From: Microbulbifer sp. MI-G | GTDB taxonomy: Bacteria; Pseudomonadota; Gammaproteobacteria; Pseudomonadales; Cellvibrionaceae | Length of the DNA stretch: 64,000 nucleotides | Reading direction: 5' to 3' | NCBI RefSeq assembly: GCF_030440425.1 | Contig: NZ_CP098023.1 | Span: forward strand, 2,283,501 to 2,347,500 | Part shown: piece after piece, positions 41,251 to 50,447 of the stretch | Position numbering within the stretch: position 1 is the first letter of the stretch | How the letters are laid out: every line of letters starts with the position of its first letter | The notes under the pieces: model-generated | What the model saw: the letters and a program-made list of their open reading frames with translations, nothing else | The model's database searches: none | Told to the model about the DNA's origin: nothing | Made by a program: the position numbers and the translations under genes

Positions 41251-41580
41251 GTGAAGGGCTCAGAAGTTTCCCTTGGCAGCCTCTGACAGAACCAACTTGT
41301 CCAGCGTGAGATCCGATACTGCTCGGCGCAACCGCTCATTCTCCTTTTGTAGTCGCTTGAGTTCCTTCAGTTGGTCGGCTCCCATCCCGCCATACTGCTT
41401 ACGCCAGCGATAGAACGTCTGCTCAGTTATTTGCATCTGGCGTATCGCATCCAAACGCGACATTCCCTGACCGCAGAGCACCTCAATCTGCCGCAGCTTC
41501 GTGACAATTTCTTCCGGCTTATGATGCTTGATTCCCATGTTTAGTCCTCCGCCTCCTAATTATACGGGTGGACCACTTCA
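40785..41580 (-). mobile_element. IS3-family element, truncated
   Basis: The left end (minus-strand TGAAGTGGTCCACCCG at about 41580) and orfA are preserved. orfB is lost after roughly its first 150 codons, in the sequence AIRVKRKL, and no right inverted repeat is found. A product of deletion; not self-mobile. The 40506-40784 bases between tdh and the fragment carry nothing recognisable. Confidence 0.8.
41260..41538 (-). CDS. IS3-family transposase orfA
   Basis: 92 residues. It has a helix-turn-helix of the HTH_8/IS3 orfA type (KPEEIVTKLRQIEVL, MQITEQTFYRWRKQYGG) and a leucine-zipper tail (ELKRLQKENERLRRAVSDL). It is the DNA-binding part that joins orfB by a -1 frameshift near its end. Intact, but its partner is truncated. 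Confidence 0.88.
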   Translation of the reverse strand: MGIKHHKPEEIVTKLRQIEVLCGQGMSRLDAIRQMQITEQTFYRWRKQYGGMGADQLKELKRLQKENERLRRAVSDLTLDKLVLSEAAKGNF

Positions 41581-41741
41581 AGGGGGGAGGACCAATGCCA
41601 TAGCAACCTTTAGATCTGATTAAAGTCAGGCACCACAGAGGCTACTTACTTATTGAAATCAATCAAATAGAACCAAATCTAAATCCCAATGATTATTTTC
41701 CGAGATCGAGCTGGTTGTTTTTCTTTTCCTTGCACTTTGTC

Positions 41742-42140
41742 TTAGGGCCTGTTCACACTAATTAAAGTATCGACAATAAGCGCAAAGTGAATAAAAAATG
41801 TGAAAACGACATCCAGTTTGTCAAAACGAGAGAAAATTCTTCTGAAGCCCTTCAGGCGTCGAAACAGCCTCTCCACTTCATTTCGTTTTTTGTACGCCTC
41901 CACGTCGTATTTCCAGGTGCTCATTCGGTTACTCTTCGGTGGCACGACAGGTTCCATGCCCAGATCGAATACCAACTGCCGGGTTTCATTACCCTCGTAG
42001 GCCTTGTCCATGATCACTTTGGCACCATCCCAACCGCGGTTATCAAGGCTTTTCAGCAGCTTTCGGCCCTCCGGAGCGTCTCCAGCCTGCCCCGGTGACA
42101 GAGAAAATACTACGGCGCGGTTGTGGTCGGCTGCAACCAT
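41742..42140 (-). CDS. IS5-family transposase, second frame
   Basis: 132 residues. Holds the second aspartate (VIMDKAYEGNETRQL) and the glutamate with K-R-N-E-V-E-R-L-F-R-R-L, completing the DDE catalytic site. Normally expressed as a frameshift fusion with the first frame. The stop lies in the terminal repeat. Confidence 0.88.
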   Translation of the reverse strand: MVAADHNRAVVFSLSPGQAGDAPEGRKLLKSLDNRGWDGAKVIMDKAYEGNETRQLVFDLGMEPVVPPKSNRMSTWKYDVEAYKKRNEVERLFRRLKGFRRIFSRFDKLDVVFTFFIHFALIVDTLISVNRP

Positions 42141-42552
42141 ATGAATCTTGGTGATCCATCCTGCTCGTGATTTGCCGATAGATTGAGGACCGTTTTTTTT
42201 AACGCGCCAGTGCCATCTGGATGAACTTTAACAGCCGTAGAATCAAGAGAGATATGATCGACCTGGATATTGATCACATTATTTTCCTGGAGGGCCAGAA
42301 AGACCCTATCCAGTACACCTTGCTTGGCCCAACGATTCGCCCGCATGTAGACGCTGTGCCAACGGCCGAATTTCTTGGGCAGACCTCGCCATTTGCAACC
42401 ATGCTCGGCTATGTAAAGAATGGCGTTCAGCACTTGTAAGTTGGATATTTTCACGTTACCGCGCTGAAGGGGCAGAAAATCTTCGATAATTTTGTATTGT
42501 TGCGCTGTAATTTCCATGAGGGGATTATACAGGATTTAGTGTGAACAGACCC
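41745..42552 (-). mobile_element. IS5-family element, copy 1 (808 bp)
   Basis: Bounded by inverted repeats starting GGGCCTGTTCACACTAA at the low end and TTAGTGTGAACAGACCC at the high end, with TA on both sides as target duplication. Two overlapping frames encode the transposase. Nearly identical to copies at 44078-44885 (opposite orientation) and 58920-59725. Confidence 0.93.
42110..42517 (-). CDS. IS5-family transposase, first frame
   Basis: 135 residues, N-terminal DUF4096-type domain (IIEDFLPLQRGNVKIS, GCKWRGLPKKFGRWHSVY) and the first DDE aspartate in HISLDSTAVKVHPDG. A run of eight A before the overlap is the likely -1 frameshift site that fuses it to the second frame. Differs from copy 2 by a few residues. 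Confidence 0.88.
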   Translation of the reverse strand: MEITAQQYKIIEDFLPLQRGNVKISNLQVLNAILYIAEHGCKWRGLPKKFGRWHSVYMRANRWAKQGVLDRVFLALQENNVINIQVDHISLDSTAVKVHPDGTGALKKTVLNLSANHEQDGSPRFIWLQPTTTAP

Positions 42553-42929
42553 TAGAGTAGTTTCCTCAAACTAAAAATGTTACAAGCACGTATGTTTTCT
42601 TATACAAATAAACATCAGTATTAATTTAGTGTTAATTACATAAGTTTTACAGTAAATGCACCATACTGACCAGTACAAAAATACTATCGGGATAAAGAAA
42701 TCTATTCCAACGCTGTTCTCGATAGTAGCCATGATATATTTTATATGTCAAATAGCTTCAGTGGCGTATAAAGGATCCCAGCATTCAAAGAGCTACCTCT
42801 AACAATGAGTAGTACTATTGATCCCCTTAAACATTGAGAGGGAAACTACGACTATGGACTGCTGTGTAATCTTTTCTATTCTTTTTCATGTAAAATAAAA
42901 AACAGCTATTCAACAGCACTGCGGAGGTA
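42553..42929. other. AT-rich gap, no gene seen
   Basis: About 380 bases, clearly poorer in GC than the backbone. No protein-like frame or RNA is recognised. It probably holds the promoter for the small membrane protein that follows. Confidence 0.4.
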
Positions 42930-43088
42930 ATGGTAGACATGCCAGATAAGATAATTAAGCGTCATCTTGGGCATACCAAGAGTGCTTTTCTTGAATACCT
43001 CCACCTGGTATTTGTATTTATAGTCAGTTACTTTTTACTGTCGTATGATATATCTCTTGCTGAAAGAAAAGCAGAAATAATACGATGA
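42930..43088 (+). CDS. Small single-pass membrane protein, 52 residues
   Basis: Begins at ATG 42930, or ATG 42939, which is better spaced from GGAGG at 42923-42927. The product is MVDMPDKIIKRHLGHTKSAF, then LEYLHLVFVFIVSYFLLSYD, then ISLAERKAEIIR. It has a basic head, one clear membrane helix and a charged tail. Too regular to be chance, but I know no family. Upstream neighbour of the CHRD protein in the same orientation. Confidence 0.5.
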   Translation: MVDMPDKIIKRHLGHTKSAFLEYLHLVFVFIVSYFLLSYDISLAERKAEIIR

Positions 43089-43160
43089 ACTGCCCGCTTT
43101 TTCTAGTTCTATTGAGATATGCACTTACAAGTTGAATCTAGATCATGAAAGGAGAGGTTT

Positions 43161-43832
43161 ATGAAATCTAATTCATTACCTAAAGTCGCTTTTTATATGC
43201 TAACGTTGTCACTGCTCACCTATTCCCCTTTCAATCTCGCTGACAATCACAGCGAACAGGGAAAGATACCCGCTGAGTCCAAACAGGCCGTTGGCGGGAA
43301 AGCTTGGTCTGAAGCAAGTGATGATAATGTATTCACAATTTTCAAGGCCGACCTGACCATAGCGAATGAAGAAATACTTAGCAATAAAAAAGTGAATAAG
43401 GAAACACCTCAAGACGCTCACGGGTTTTTTATCGGGGCGTATAACAACCAAACACACATGTTAAATTTTATGATTGGATACAGTGGCCTTTCAGAGCCAG
43501 GACTACTTATGTCTCATTTTCATATGCGCTGTTTAGGTGATGGCAAAGAGCCTCCTATTTGCAAACCAGGCAACCCCAGTGGCCCAATAATCCAAACGAT
43601 CTGTGGTATGCCTACACGCCCCGGTATGGTTCCTGACTGGCCCACCACGAAAACTGATAAGGATAAACACGGACTTGAAACAAGGTGTTCCAAAGGTAAC
43701 AGTGGGTATATTGTGGGGAAATGGACAGTGGAGGAACCCTATCGGAAAAGTTTACTTGATAAAAAGGTTTTCGTTAATCTACACACCAAGTCGAACCCCA
43801 AAGGAGAAATTTCTGGAATCCTAGAAAAATAA
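43161..43832 (+). CDS. Secreted CHRD-domain protein
   Basis: 223 residues. Signal peptide (KSNSLPKVAFYMLTLSLL, cleavage near NLADN). The C-terminal half fits the CHRD domain: MSHFHMRCLGDGK with the conserved H-x-H, and the ending KKVFVNLHTKSNPKGEISGIL matches the domain's VNVHT-NPxGEIRG motif. The four cysteines may pair outside the cytoplasm. AAGGAGAGG precedes the ATG. CHRD proteins are extracellular and of unclear bacterial function. The surrounding AT-rich DNA and flanking ISs suggest acquisition. Confidence 0.8.
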   Translation: MKSNSLPKVAFYMLTLSLLTYSPFNLADNHSEQGKIPAESKQAVGGKAWSEASDDNVFTIFKADLTIANEEILSNKKVNKETPQDAHGFFIGAYNNQTHMLNFMIGYSGLSEPGLLMSHFHMRCLGDGKEPPICKPGNPSGPIIQTICGMPTRPGMVPDWPTTKTDKDKHGLETRCSKGNSGYIVGKWTVEEPYRKSLLDKKVFVNLHTKSNPKGEISGILEK

Positions 43833-43911
43833 AAATAGAGTGTAGCTTTAAATAAAAGCTACAAATGGATTAGATTAGAGGTTAATAAAATTAGTTCAGG
43901 CAGATTTTTTT

Positions 43912-43942
43912 AAAGCTCCATTTAATTGTTGGATGGAGCTTT
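43912..43942 (+). terminator. Hairpin downstream of the CHRD gene
   Basis: AAAGCTCCAT (43912-43921) pairs perfectly with ATGGAGCTTT (43933-43942). A second, 9-bp hairpin TGTAGCTTT/AAAGCTACA lies at 43841-43863. Either may end the CHRD transcript; T-runs are short. Confidence 0.45.
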
Positions 43943-44077
43943 GAAGCACTGCATAATACGCTTTCTTTATTTGAGGCCAATAACAATACAAGGGTGATCA
44001 TACCCCCAACCAATAAGACAGTTCCAAGAAAAATATCAGAGTGGAATTAGAAGGTCGAAATCTTATATGGTAAACTA

Positions 44078-44885
44078 GGGCCTGTTCACACTAAATCCTG
44101 TATAATCCCTTCATGGAAATTACAGCGCAACAATACAAAATTATCGAAGATTTTCTGCCCCTCCAGCGCGGCAACGTGAAAATATCCAACTTACAAGTGC
44201 TGAACGCCATTCTTTACATAGCCGAGCATGGTTGTAAATGGCGAGGTCTGCCGATGAAATTCGGCCGTTGGCACAGCGTCTACATGCGGGCGAATCGTTG
44301 GGCCAAACAAGGTGTACTGGATAGGGTCTTTCTGGCCCTCCAGGAAAATAATGTGATCAATATCCAGGTCGATCATATCTCTCTTGATTCTACGGCTGTT
44401 AAAGTTCATCCAGATGGTACTGGCGCGTTAAAAAAAATGGTCCTCAATCTATCGGCAAATCACGAGCAGGATGGACCACCAAGATTCATATGGTTGCAGC
44501 CGACCACAACCGCGCCGTAGTATTTTCTCTGTCACCGGGGCAGGCTGGAGACGCTCCGGAGGGCCGAAAGCTGCTGAAAAGCCTTGAGAACTGCGGTTGG
44601 GATGGTGCCAAAGTGATCATGGACAAGGCCTACGAGGGTAATGAAACCCGGCAGTTGGTATTCGATCTGGGCATGGAACCTGTCGTGCCACCGAAGAGTA
44701 ACCGAATGAGCACCTGGAAATACGACGTGGAGGCGTACAAAAAACGAAATGAAGTGGAGAGGCTGTTTCGACGCCTGAAGGGCTTCAGAAGAATTTTCTC
44801 TCGTTTTGACAAACTGGATGTCGTTTTCACATTTTTTATTCACTTTGCGCTTATTGCCGATACTTTAATTAGTGTGAACAGGCCC
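44078..44885 (+). mobile_element. IS5-family element, copy 2 (808 bp)
   Basis: Same inverted repeats as copy 1 but in the opposite orientation, TA on both sides. It lies inside the diverged intergenic repeat. Copies 1 and 2 flank the small membrane protein and the CHRD gene, so the 3.1-kb unit has the form of a composite transposon. Confidence 0.93.
44113..44520 (+). CDS. IS5-family transposase, first frame
   Basis: 135 residues, near-identical to the copy 1 protein (differences at LPMKFG and KKMVLN). Contains the first catalytic aspartate (SLDSTAVKV) and the A8 run required for -1 frameshifting. Confidence 0.88.
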   Translation: MEITAQQYKIIEDFLPLQRGNVKISNLQVLNAILYIAEHGCKWRGLPMKFGRWHSVYMRANRWAKQGVLDRVFLALQENNVINIQVDHISLDSTAVKVHPDGTGALKKMVLNLSANHEQDGPPRFIWLQPTTTAP

Positions 44886-44888
44886 TAG
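44490..44888 (+). CDS. IS5-family transposase, second frame
   Basis: 132 residues with the second aspartate (MDKAYEGN) and catalytic glutamate (RNEVERLFRRLK). Overlaps the first frame by 31 bases. Probably functional as a fusion. Confidence 0.88.
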   Translation: MVAADHNRAVVFSLSPGQAGDAPEGRKLLKSLENCGWDGAKVIMDKAYEGNETRQLVFDLGMEPVVPPKSNRMSTWKYDVEAYKKRNEVERLFRRLKGFRRIFSRFDKLDVVFTFFIHFALIADTLISVNRP

Positions 44889-45180
44889 GGAAAGCCTTTG
44901 CTTGCGATGTACCAAATACTGCAGATTATCTAAAATACAGATTGAGTTTTTGGCTGTTATGATCTAAACCTTCAAAGAGCATATAAGGTTTTATTCACAA
45001 TATTTTAAAACCTCTATATCATTGGGTAAAAAGCCAGAGCTATGATCTGACACACGCAATGTATTATCAATGAGAGAAGTCAAATAGTTATACGTGGTTT
45101 CGGATAATAAGTGCAATTGGATAAGGAGAAGAGCCAGCTGGTAGACTCCACGCCTCTACCGACCAAGAGATGAAGTACTG

Positions 45181-45697
45181 ATGAGTTACCACCAGCTGAC
45201 CGAAGAAGAAAGATACCAGATTTACGTATTATTGAATGCAGAACATAACCAGAAGGAGATTGCGGCTTTGTTGGGGCGCTCACCTTCAACGATTAGCCGA
45301 GAATTGAATCGTAACCAGGGTTTGAGAGGTTACAGACCCGCCCAGGCGCAGCGCTTCAGTTACAATCGCAGAACTACGGCTCACAAAGCAATCAAAGTGA
45401 CAGATGAGACGAGAATCTGGATAGAAAATCTGCTTCGCCAGGAACTGAGCCCTCAACAAGTAGCGAACTACCTGTTGAGGCACAAGCAGGTGTCGTTATA
45501 CCATGAGACGATTTATCAGGTTGTTTACACCGATAAGGCAGAAGGCGGCGATCTTTACAAGCATTTGCGAGTGCTCTCCAAACCCTACCGCAAACGATAT
45601 GGCCATTATGACCGACTTGGACAGATCAAAACCGGGTGGATATCATGATCGTCCAGAGGTGGTTGAGAGTCGTTGCCGAATCGGTGACAAAGTTATC
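45181..45697 (+). pseudogene. IS30-family transposase, N-terminal half, frameshifted
   Basis: The first 145 residues are typical IS30: MSYHQLTEEERYQIYVLL, KEIAALLGRSPSTISRELNRN, LRQELSPQQVANYLL and HETIYQVVYTDKAEGGDL. After KRYGHYDRLGQIK a frameshift occurs. The family's RPEVVESRCRIGD resumes in another frame and breaks at about 45697, before the DDE domain. Inactive. The gap before it (44971-45180) shows only a possible left IS30 end. Confidence 0.85.
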
Positions 45698-45849
45698 GTT
45701 GTTGGCCCAGGTGAATACGTAGACTATCTCTCGTAGTAAGCGGTTATCCAGTTCACGCAGTTTTCAGCAGCCGTAAGTCCACCTGCCCAGGTTGGGAGAT
45801 TTAAATTTGCACTGGAATATGCGGACACCTTCTAGAATAAAATTTGGCC

Positions 45850-46022
45850 GTGATCAGGAATTATATTCGTCATTAGGAGAAGGAAAATCGACCAGTAGAA
45901 CAACTGAGCTCGGTATGAAGATATAGGCAGCCCCATTTGGGGGCTCAAGGTATGTTAGTTCCGTACAGACCACTTGGAGCGGTTCACGATTAAAGCCACC
46001 GGCTTTGCCAGTGGCTATTTAC
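45850..46022 (+). mobile_element. Right-end remnant of an IS200/IS605 element
   Basis: Aligns with the last 20 codons of tnpA and the complete right end of the element at 58113-58760, in the opposite orientation. It includes the hairpin CCACCGGCTTTGCCAGTGG just before the terminal ATTTAC at 46017-46022. Everything to the left of it is lost. Confidence 0.75.
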
Positions 46023-46460
46023 TTGAAACCAAGATTGGTTAAGACTTGTTCTGGAAGCTTTTAGCGTGATTACAACGGAATCCCTTTATCCATTGAATAG
46101 ACACTTTGCTTCGCGCCGCTATAGTCGGTGGATGCCACCCTGACAAGCAGTTGGCGGAGAGACTATGATTAGTGCGTGCTGTCGACGGGATCGGGCAAGG
46201 TTCAATGGCTTTGCTGTCTTTGCCTTTTCTGCTGCCGTCTTCCAAATTTTTTGCATCTTAGTTTGATCAATGCAGTGTCTATGAAACCTCCAGTTTTTGT
46301 CAAATCACTACTTTACGATTACCTTGAAGAAGCTGATTAGGCCCGCGATACCCTTGGCTGACAATACTATTCACAATCAGGGTTCGCCGAAAGTCCTTTG
46401 AATCCCTTAAAAACCACGCTCGCAACGAACGGGGGTGCTGAACGACGTTGTGCGATACCA
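46023..46460. other. Gap with no clear gene
   Basis: About 440 bases between the IS200 remnant and the regulator's stop. Short protein-like snatches (for example GGFIDTALIKLR on the minus strand) hint at another old IS, but I cannot assign one. Confidence 0.3.
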
Positions 46461-47687
46461 TTAAATCGTGCTCTCCGGCAACGGCGCCAGCGCGCGACTG
46501 CGAAAGCGGAATTCTGTTGGTGTCATTCCCACGCGTTTTTTGAACAGGGTGTTGAATGTACCCTTGGTATTAAATCCCACGGCGAGCATTATTTCCAGAA
46601 CCGTCTGACCTTCACAAGCGGGGTCTGCCAGGCGGGCTTTGGCCTCTTCTATACGATATTGATTGACGAATTCGAAAAAGTTGCAGCCAAAGTGGCGGTT
46701 GATGGTAGTGGATACTATGCGTTTGGCCGCACCCAGATGTTGGGCGAGGTCGGCCAGAGTCAGAGTGGGCGTCAGGAACAGATGCTCCCGTGTCATGCTC
46801 CGTTCAACTTTTTCCACCAGCTCCGGATCTATCTGGGGTTTACTCGTATCGGCACTTTTCTTTGCGCTACCGATGTTTTTTCCCAGTGGCTCTCCGGACG
46901 TTGCTTCCGATTCCAGTCCGTCAAATACCGACGTGCCACGCAGGCTCATAAAAATCAGTGCGCTAACCAGTATCAACACGGTGTAATTGCTGGCGAGTCC
47001 CATGGCTCGGTAATTGAGAAGCGTATCCAAATGGGCGGAAAAGATAATTGCGATATTGACCAGCACCGCCCAGCTGCGAATTATCAGGAAGCCTACCACC
47101 AGAATCCACAGCCAGCGGAGACCTATTTTCTCGATCGTCGAGTAGGAATCCCGGATTCTTGAATGATAGCGCCTAAGTTCCACCAGACAGGCGATACCAA
47201 ACACCCAACGCAATATTTCCCGCAGGGTGCCGATGCCGTGAGTCAGTGCAGATTCGGCAAACAAGTCGTAGTCCTGCAACATTTCCACTTTTGTCAGGGA
47301 ATCAAAGCGGAAGTAAACAAAGTATTCGTAAATAACGTAGCCAAGCAGTGGCAACAGGTACACCAGTTCACGGCGTTGCGGTTGGTAGCCTTTGTAGACC
47401 AGCGAGCGGGTATACCAGAGCAGCAGCGGCCCTTCCAACCAGTAGGCGAAGCCGAATATATAGAAGAGATTGGGTGAGACCTGAATGGCCCAGTCTCGAA
47501 AGCCCGCACCAAAACTGATAAGGATATCCAGGGGAATGGCGGCCTGGCTCAATAAAAACAGCGCGAGCAGCGCATTACTGACACGTCGTTCGCTCCTTAC
47601 TACCAGCAAGAAGAACGCAAACAGTGTGCATTGAAAGGCTGTCATGATGAGAACGACATCATGCAAGTTAAATAGCAAAAGGTCCAT
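46461..47687 (-). CDS. Membrane-anchored AraC-type transcriptional regulator
   Basis: 408 residues. The N-terminal 240 residues contain about seven membrane helices (for example MTAFQCTLFAFFLLVV, NLFYIFGFAYWLEGPLLL split at FAYW, LLPLLGYVIYEYFVYF). After a linker the AraC DNA-binding domain (about 300-400) has two helix-turn-helix units: LTLADLAQHLGAAKRIVS and ILEIMLAVGFNTKGTFNTLF, ending with the family motif KRVGMTPTEFR. This 7TM-AraC design senses a signal in the membrane directly. It lies downstream of, and on the same strand as, the two cellulase genes, so control of them is a reasonable guess. Confidence 0.85.
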   Translation of the reverse strand: MDLLLFNLHDVVLIMTAFQCTLFAFFLLVVRSERRVSNALLALFLLSQAAIPLDILISFGAGFRDWAIQVSPNLFYIFGFAYWLEGPLLLWYTRSLVYKGYQPQRRELVYLLPLLGYVIYEYFVYFRFDSLTKVEMLQDYDLFAESALTHGIGTLREILRWVFGIACLVELRRYHSRIRDSYSTIEKIGLRWLWILVVGFLIIRSWAVLVNIAIIFSAHLDTLLNYRAMGLASNYTVLILVSALIFMSLRGTSVFDGLESEATSGEPLGKNIGSAKKSADTSKPQIDPELVEKVERSMTREHLFLTPTLTLADLAQHLGAAKRIVSTTINRHFGCNFFEFVNQYRIEEAKARLADPACEGQTVLEIMLAVGFNTKGTFNTLFKKRVGMTPTEFRFRSRALAPLPESTI

Positions 47688-48168
47688 CGCTCAGTCTCGC
47701 GGGTGTTATTTTTATTTTCTGTTGAGGTTAGATTGATCATCCCACTGAGACAGGATTTTATCCTACCAGACGAAAAAAAATCGAACAAAATAGTTGTGTG
47801 AAAAATGTGGCGTGCTCTTCAGCAGGCGATCCTAAGATGCGAAGTATTCGGGACATCCGGAGCAAGGTGCGTCATCGAAAAGTCGACAAATGCTTCGGTA
47901 AGCTGCTTTAAGCGGTGGATATATCTGTCCCGCGATCACACAGTCACTTGTAGCCAATTCAGTTAGTGCTGAATTGAAGTAGTGGTGAGGCAAGTATGGG
48001 CCGGTTCAGGCGCAGACATAGAAATACGGATGGGAGCACAAACTACGGCAATCCAGGACATAACCGGCAACACCGAAAGAAATATAGCAATATAAGGAAT
48101 TATGAGACTGGGGGAATAAACGGCAGGGATAATCTACCGGAAAAGTGGGAAATAATTCAGAAAAACCA
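47688..48168. other. Non-coding region between regulator and GH5 gene
   Basis: About 480 bases, AT-rich near the regulator, where its promoter should be. Apart from the terminator that follows I see no feature. Confidence 0.4.
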
Positions 48169-48189
48169 AGCGGGCCCAGTGGGCCCGCT
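48169..48189 (-). terminator. Intrinsic terminator of the GH5 cellulase gene
   Basis: A perfect 9-bp stem AGCGGGCCC/GGGCCCGCT with loop ACT (minus strand) lies 14 bases past the GH5 stop. It is followed on the minus strand by TGGTTTTTC. Classical form. Confidence 0.8.
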
Positions 48190-48202
48190 GTTTCGTTCGG
48201 GA

Positions 48203-50365
48203 TCAGTTAGCGGTACATTCAGGCGACACAAAGCTGCCATCGTGACCACCCTGGAAGCCAAAGCTGGCGCTTTGGCCGGTTTGCAGGTTGCCGTTCCACT
48301 CCAGGTTGGATACGGTCACCGACTGACCGTTGGCAGCTACGGAAAACTGTCCGTTCCAGCCGTTGGTAAAAGTCACCGGTTCACTGAACTGCAATGTTAC
48401 CGTCCACCCGCTCACGGCGCTGCCCTGGTTGGTGACGTTGACATTGTTCAGTACAAAACCGTCATTCCACACATCTATCACATCGAGCGCACAGATAATG
48501 CCACCGGTCACGGGTGTCTCCACTATGATGGTGACGCTGTCGCGGGCGGCCAGTGGCTGACCGTTGCTGTCCTGAGCCTCTATATCCACGGAGTAGTTGC
48601 CGTCGATTACAGGTGCGGTGAGCGCCACGCTGTCGCCACCGGTGGCCGTTACCGAATTGCCATCCAGCGTTACCTCTACGCCGTGGGCATTTTCCAGGGT
48701 GTATTCGAGCGTGAAGCCGGCACCTGGCGTGAAAGTACTGCCCTCGGCGGGTGCGGTGATTGCCACACTCGGCGTTGCGACCGGCTCTTCCACCACCTCG
48801 ATAGTGACACTGTCACTGGCGGGAAGCTCCTGGCCGGCATCGTCCCGCGCGATCAGGCTGATCTGGTGTGCACCCAACTGGTCCGGTGCGGTGACTGTCA
48901 CTCTGCCATCGCTGTCGCCGAGCTGGAAGACACCATCCAGATAGGCGTTAACGCCGTTGGCATTCCGCACGGAATAACTCAAGGATATCGGATCACCGGC
49001 CACAAACTCGGCACCGTCAGCCGGGCTGCTGATCTGCACGGTGGGCTCAGTGGAACCATAGTATTCGCCCAGGTGTGTTCCCACACTGCTGTTACCCAGG
49101 TGTACCCGGTGGTCGAGCCCGACAAATTTGCCGCTGCCGTCGCTCCACAGCGCGGGCTTTAACAATGCGTACTTGGCGGCGTCCCAGGTGACCCAGTCGT
49201 TGAGCCAGAGTCCGCCGGTATCACCGGAGTTGGGGTTTAGGCACCAGAAGGTGTGATGCAACTGGTGCTCGACGATCAGGTCGCGGGCATAGCCCATCCA
49301 CTTTTCGTTTTCCGCACCGTCGAGCAGGCCGCCCCACTCGCCCAGCAACAGCGGCGAAATACCCTGTTCGTGCAGGTAAAACCAGTTATCGCGCCAGGCG
49401 TCTTCCATCAGCGATTGATAGGTAAAGTCCGGCTCGAACCAGGGCTGACGAAAAACCGACGGGCCGTAGATATGCGGGGAGTACACCAGCTGGTCCTGGT
49501 TGGCTCCCAGGTCAATAGGGTGGTCGGCCACACCGCGCAGATTTCCTCCCCACCAGTAGTTATGATAATTGTTTCCGTCACCCCCACCCCAGCTGACACC
49601 GTCGATGGGGTAGGACTCGATGCCCTCACACAACACCAGCAAATTGGGGTTGATGGCCAGCACCCGTTTTGATGCGGTTTCGCAGGCGTGCTTCCAGTTG
49701 TTGACGTCGGTGGAACTGTCCCACTTGGCGTAGGGGTTGTCGGCCCAGGGCTTGCCGTGGGGCTCGTTCTCGATATCAAACGCAATCACAGTGTCGTCGT
49801 CCTTGTAACGCTCCGCCAGCCACTCCCAGGTGCGGTAAAAAATCTCGCTGTCGAGGCTGCCTTTGTACCACATGGGGTAAATATGGCCGGAGTTGTCCGC
49901 TTCGGCGCTGTGCGCGTCGATCATCAGCTTGACGCCGTACTGCTTCGCCAGGCGAATGGTCTCGTCGAAAATCTGCAGCCCGTTCATGCCTGCCAGTTCG
50001 GGGTTGGCGTGGGTATTGATCGGCGGTACTGCAGCCATACCGTTTTGCCACTCCCAGAGCAACTCAGTGGAAATGGGCACGCGCAGGATATTGATACCGT
50101 GTTCGGCCAAATCGCGCATACGGTCGGCCAGGTTGGCGGACCACAACCCGTGAAAAACCCGCTCGGTAGTATTAAACCCGAACCAGTTGGCGCCGGTGAG
50201 CCACACCGGATTGCCCTGCTTATCGACAATCCGGTTGCCTTCCACATGCAGCCAGTCGTCGTCCGGCAGTGCATCAGTGGCCTGGGCGTTGACTGCTGTT
50301 AAACAGGCTATCAGCCCCGCAGCAAAGTAGGGTAAGAGCTTGAAATTCAGTTTCATGCTATTCAC
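48203..50365 (-). CDS. Secreted GH5 endoglucanase with two Ig-like domains and CBM2
   Basis: 720 residues. Signal peptide (MNSMKLNFKLLPYFAAGL, cleaved near NAQA, about residue 28). The GH5 catalytic domain spans about 34-420. Acid/base Glu201 is in FDIENEPHG and nucleophile Glu343 in LLGEWGG, with NILRVPIS and HIYGPS as further family marks. Two beta-sandwich Ig-like repeats follow (about 437-525 and 530-618), each starting VxIxxPAxGxxF and ending DSVTIEVVE. A C-terminal CBM2 (about 622-720) begins with CALD and ends ECTAN, and its WNG/W residues bind crystalline cellulose. It cuts beta-1,4-glucan outside the cell. It follows the GH9 gene by 81 bases and is closed by a terminator. Confidence 0.93.
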   Translation of the reverse strand: MNSMKLNFKLLPYFAAGLIACLTAVNAQATDALPDDDWLHVEGNRIVDKQGNPVWLTGANWFGFNTTERVFHGLWSANLADRMRDLAEHGINILRVPISTELLWEWQNGMAAVPPINTHANPELAGMNGLQIFDETIRLAKQYGVKLMIDAHSAEADNSGHIYPMWYKGSLDSEIFYRTWEWLAERYKDDDTVIAFDIENEPHGKPWADNPYAKWDSSTDVNNWKHACETASKRVLAINPNLLVLCEGIESYPIDGVSWGGGDGNNYHNYWWGGNLRGVADHPIDLGANQDQLVYSPHIYGPSVFRQPWFEPDFTYQSLMEDAWRDNWFYLHEQGISPLLLGEWGGLLDGAENEKWMGYARDLIVEHQLHHTFWCLNPNSGDTGGLWLNDWVTWDAAKYALLKPALWSDGSGKFVGLDHRVHLGNSSVGTHLGEYYGSTEPTVQISSPADGAEFVAGDPISLSYSVRNANGVNAYLDGVFQLGDSDGRVTVTAPDQLGAHQISLIARDDAGQELPASDSVTIEVVEEPVATPSVAITAPAEGSTFTPGAGFTLEYTLENAHGVEVTLDGNSVTATGGDSVALTAPVIDGNYSVDIEAQDSNGQPLAARDSVTIIVETPVTGGIICALDVIDVWNDGFVLNNVNVTNQGSAVSGWTVTLQFSEPVTFTNGWNGQFSVAANGQSVTVSNLEWNGNLQTGQSASFGFQGGHDGSFVSPECTAN

Positions 50366-50376
50366 TCCTGAGAAGT

Positions 50377-50447
50377 GCGGGCAGCGACCGCTGCCCGCGG
50401 GTGAATGGAAAAGTAGAATCAGGCAGGTTTAAAACGCCCGCGCGTTT
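50377..50447 (-). promoter_or_regulatory. Two hairpins in the GH9-GH5 gap
   Basis: GCGGGCAGCG/CGCTGCCCGC (50377-50398) is a perfect 10-bp stem with a two-base loop just before the GH5 ribosome site. AAACGC/GCGTTTT (50431-50447) directly follows the GH9 stop and has a short T-run. The second may attenuate read-through; the first may stabilise the downstream mRNA after cleavage. Confidence 0.5.

Larger units (their letters stand above)
43990..44970. repeat. Intergenic repeat module, split by IS5 copy 2
   Basis: The bases at about 44005-44077 plus 44886-44970 match, with divergence, one continuous stretch at about 53655-53830. Shared blocks include CAACCAAYAAGACA, GGTCGAAATCTTATATGGT/GATCGAAGGCTTATTTGGT and ACAGATTSAGTTTT. 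The IS5 copy (44078-44885) interrupts this one. Confidence 0.5.

Noticed and set aside
46039..46245. Small minus-strand frame in the gap before the regulator
   Set aside because: No ribosome site, no domain and a composition like decayed IS DNA.
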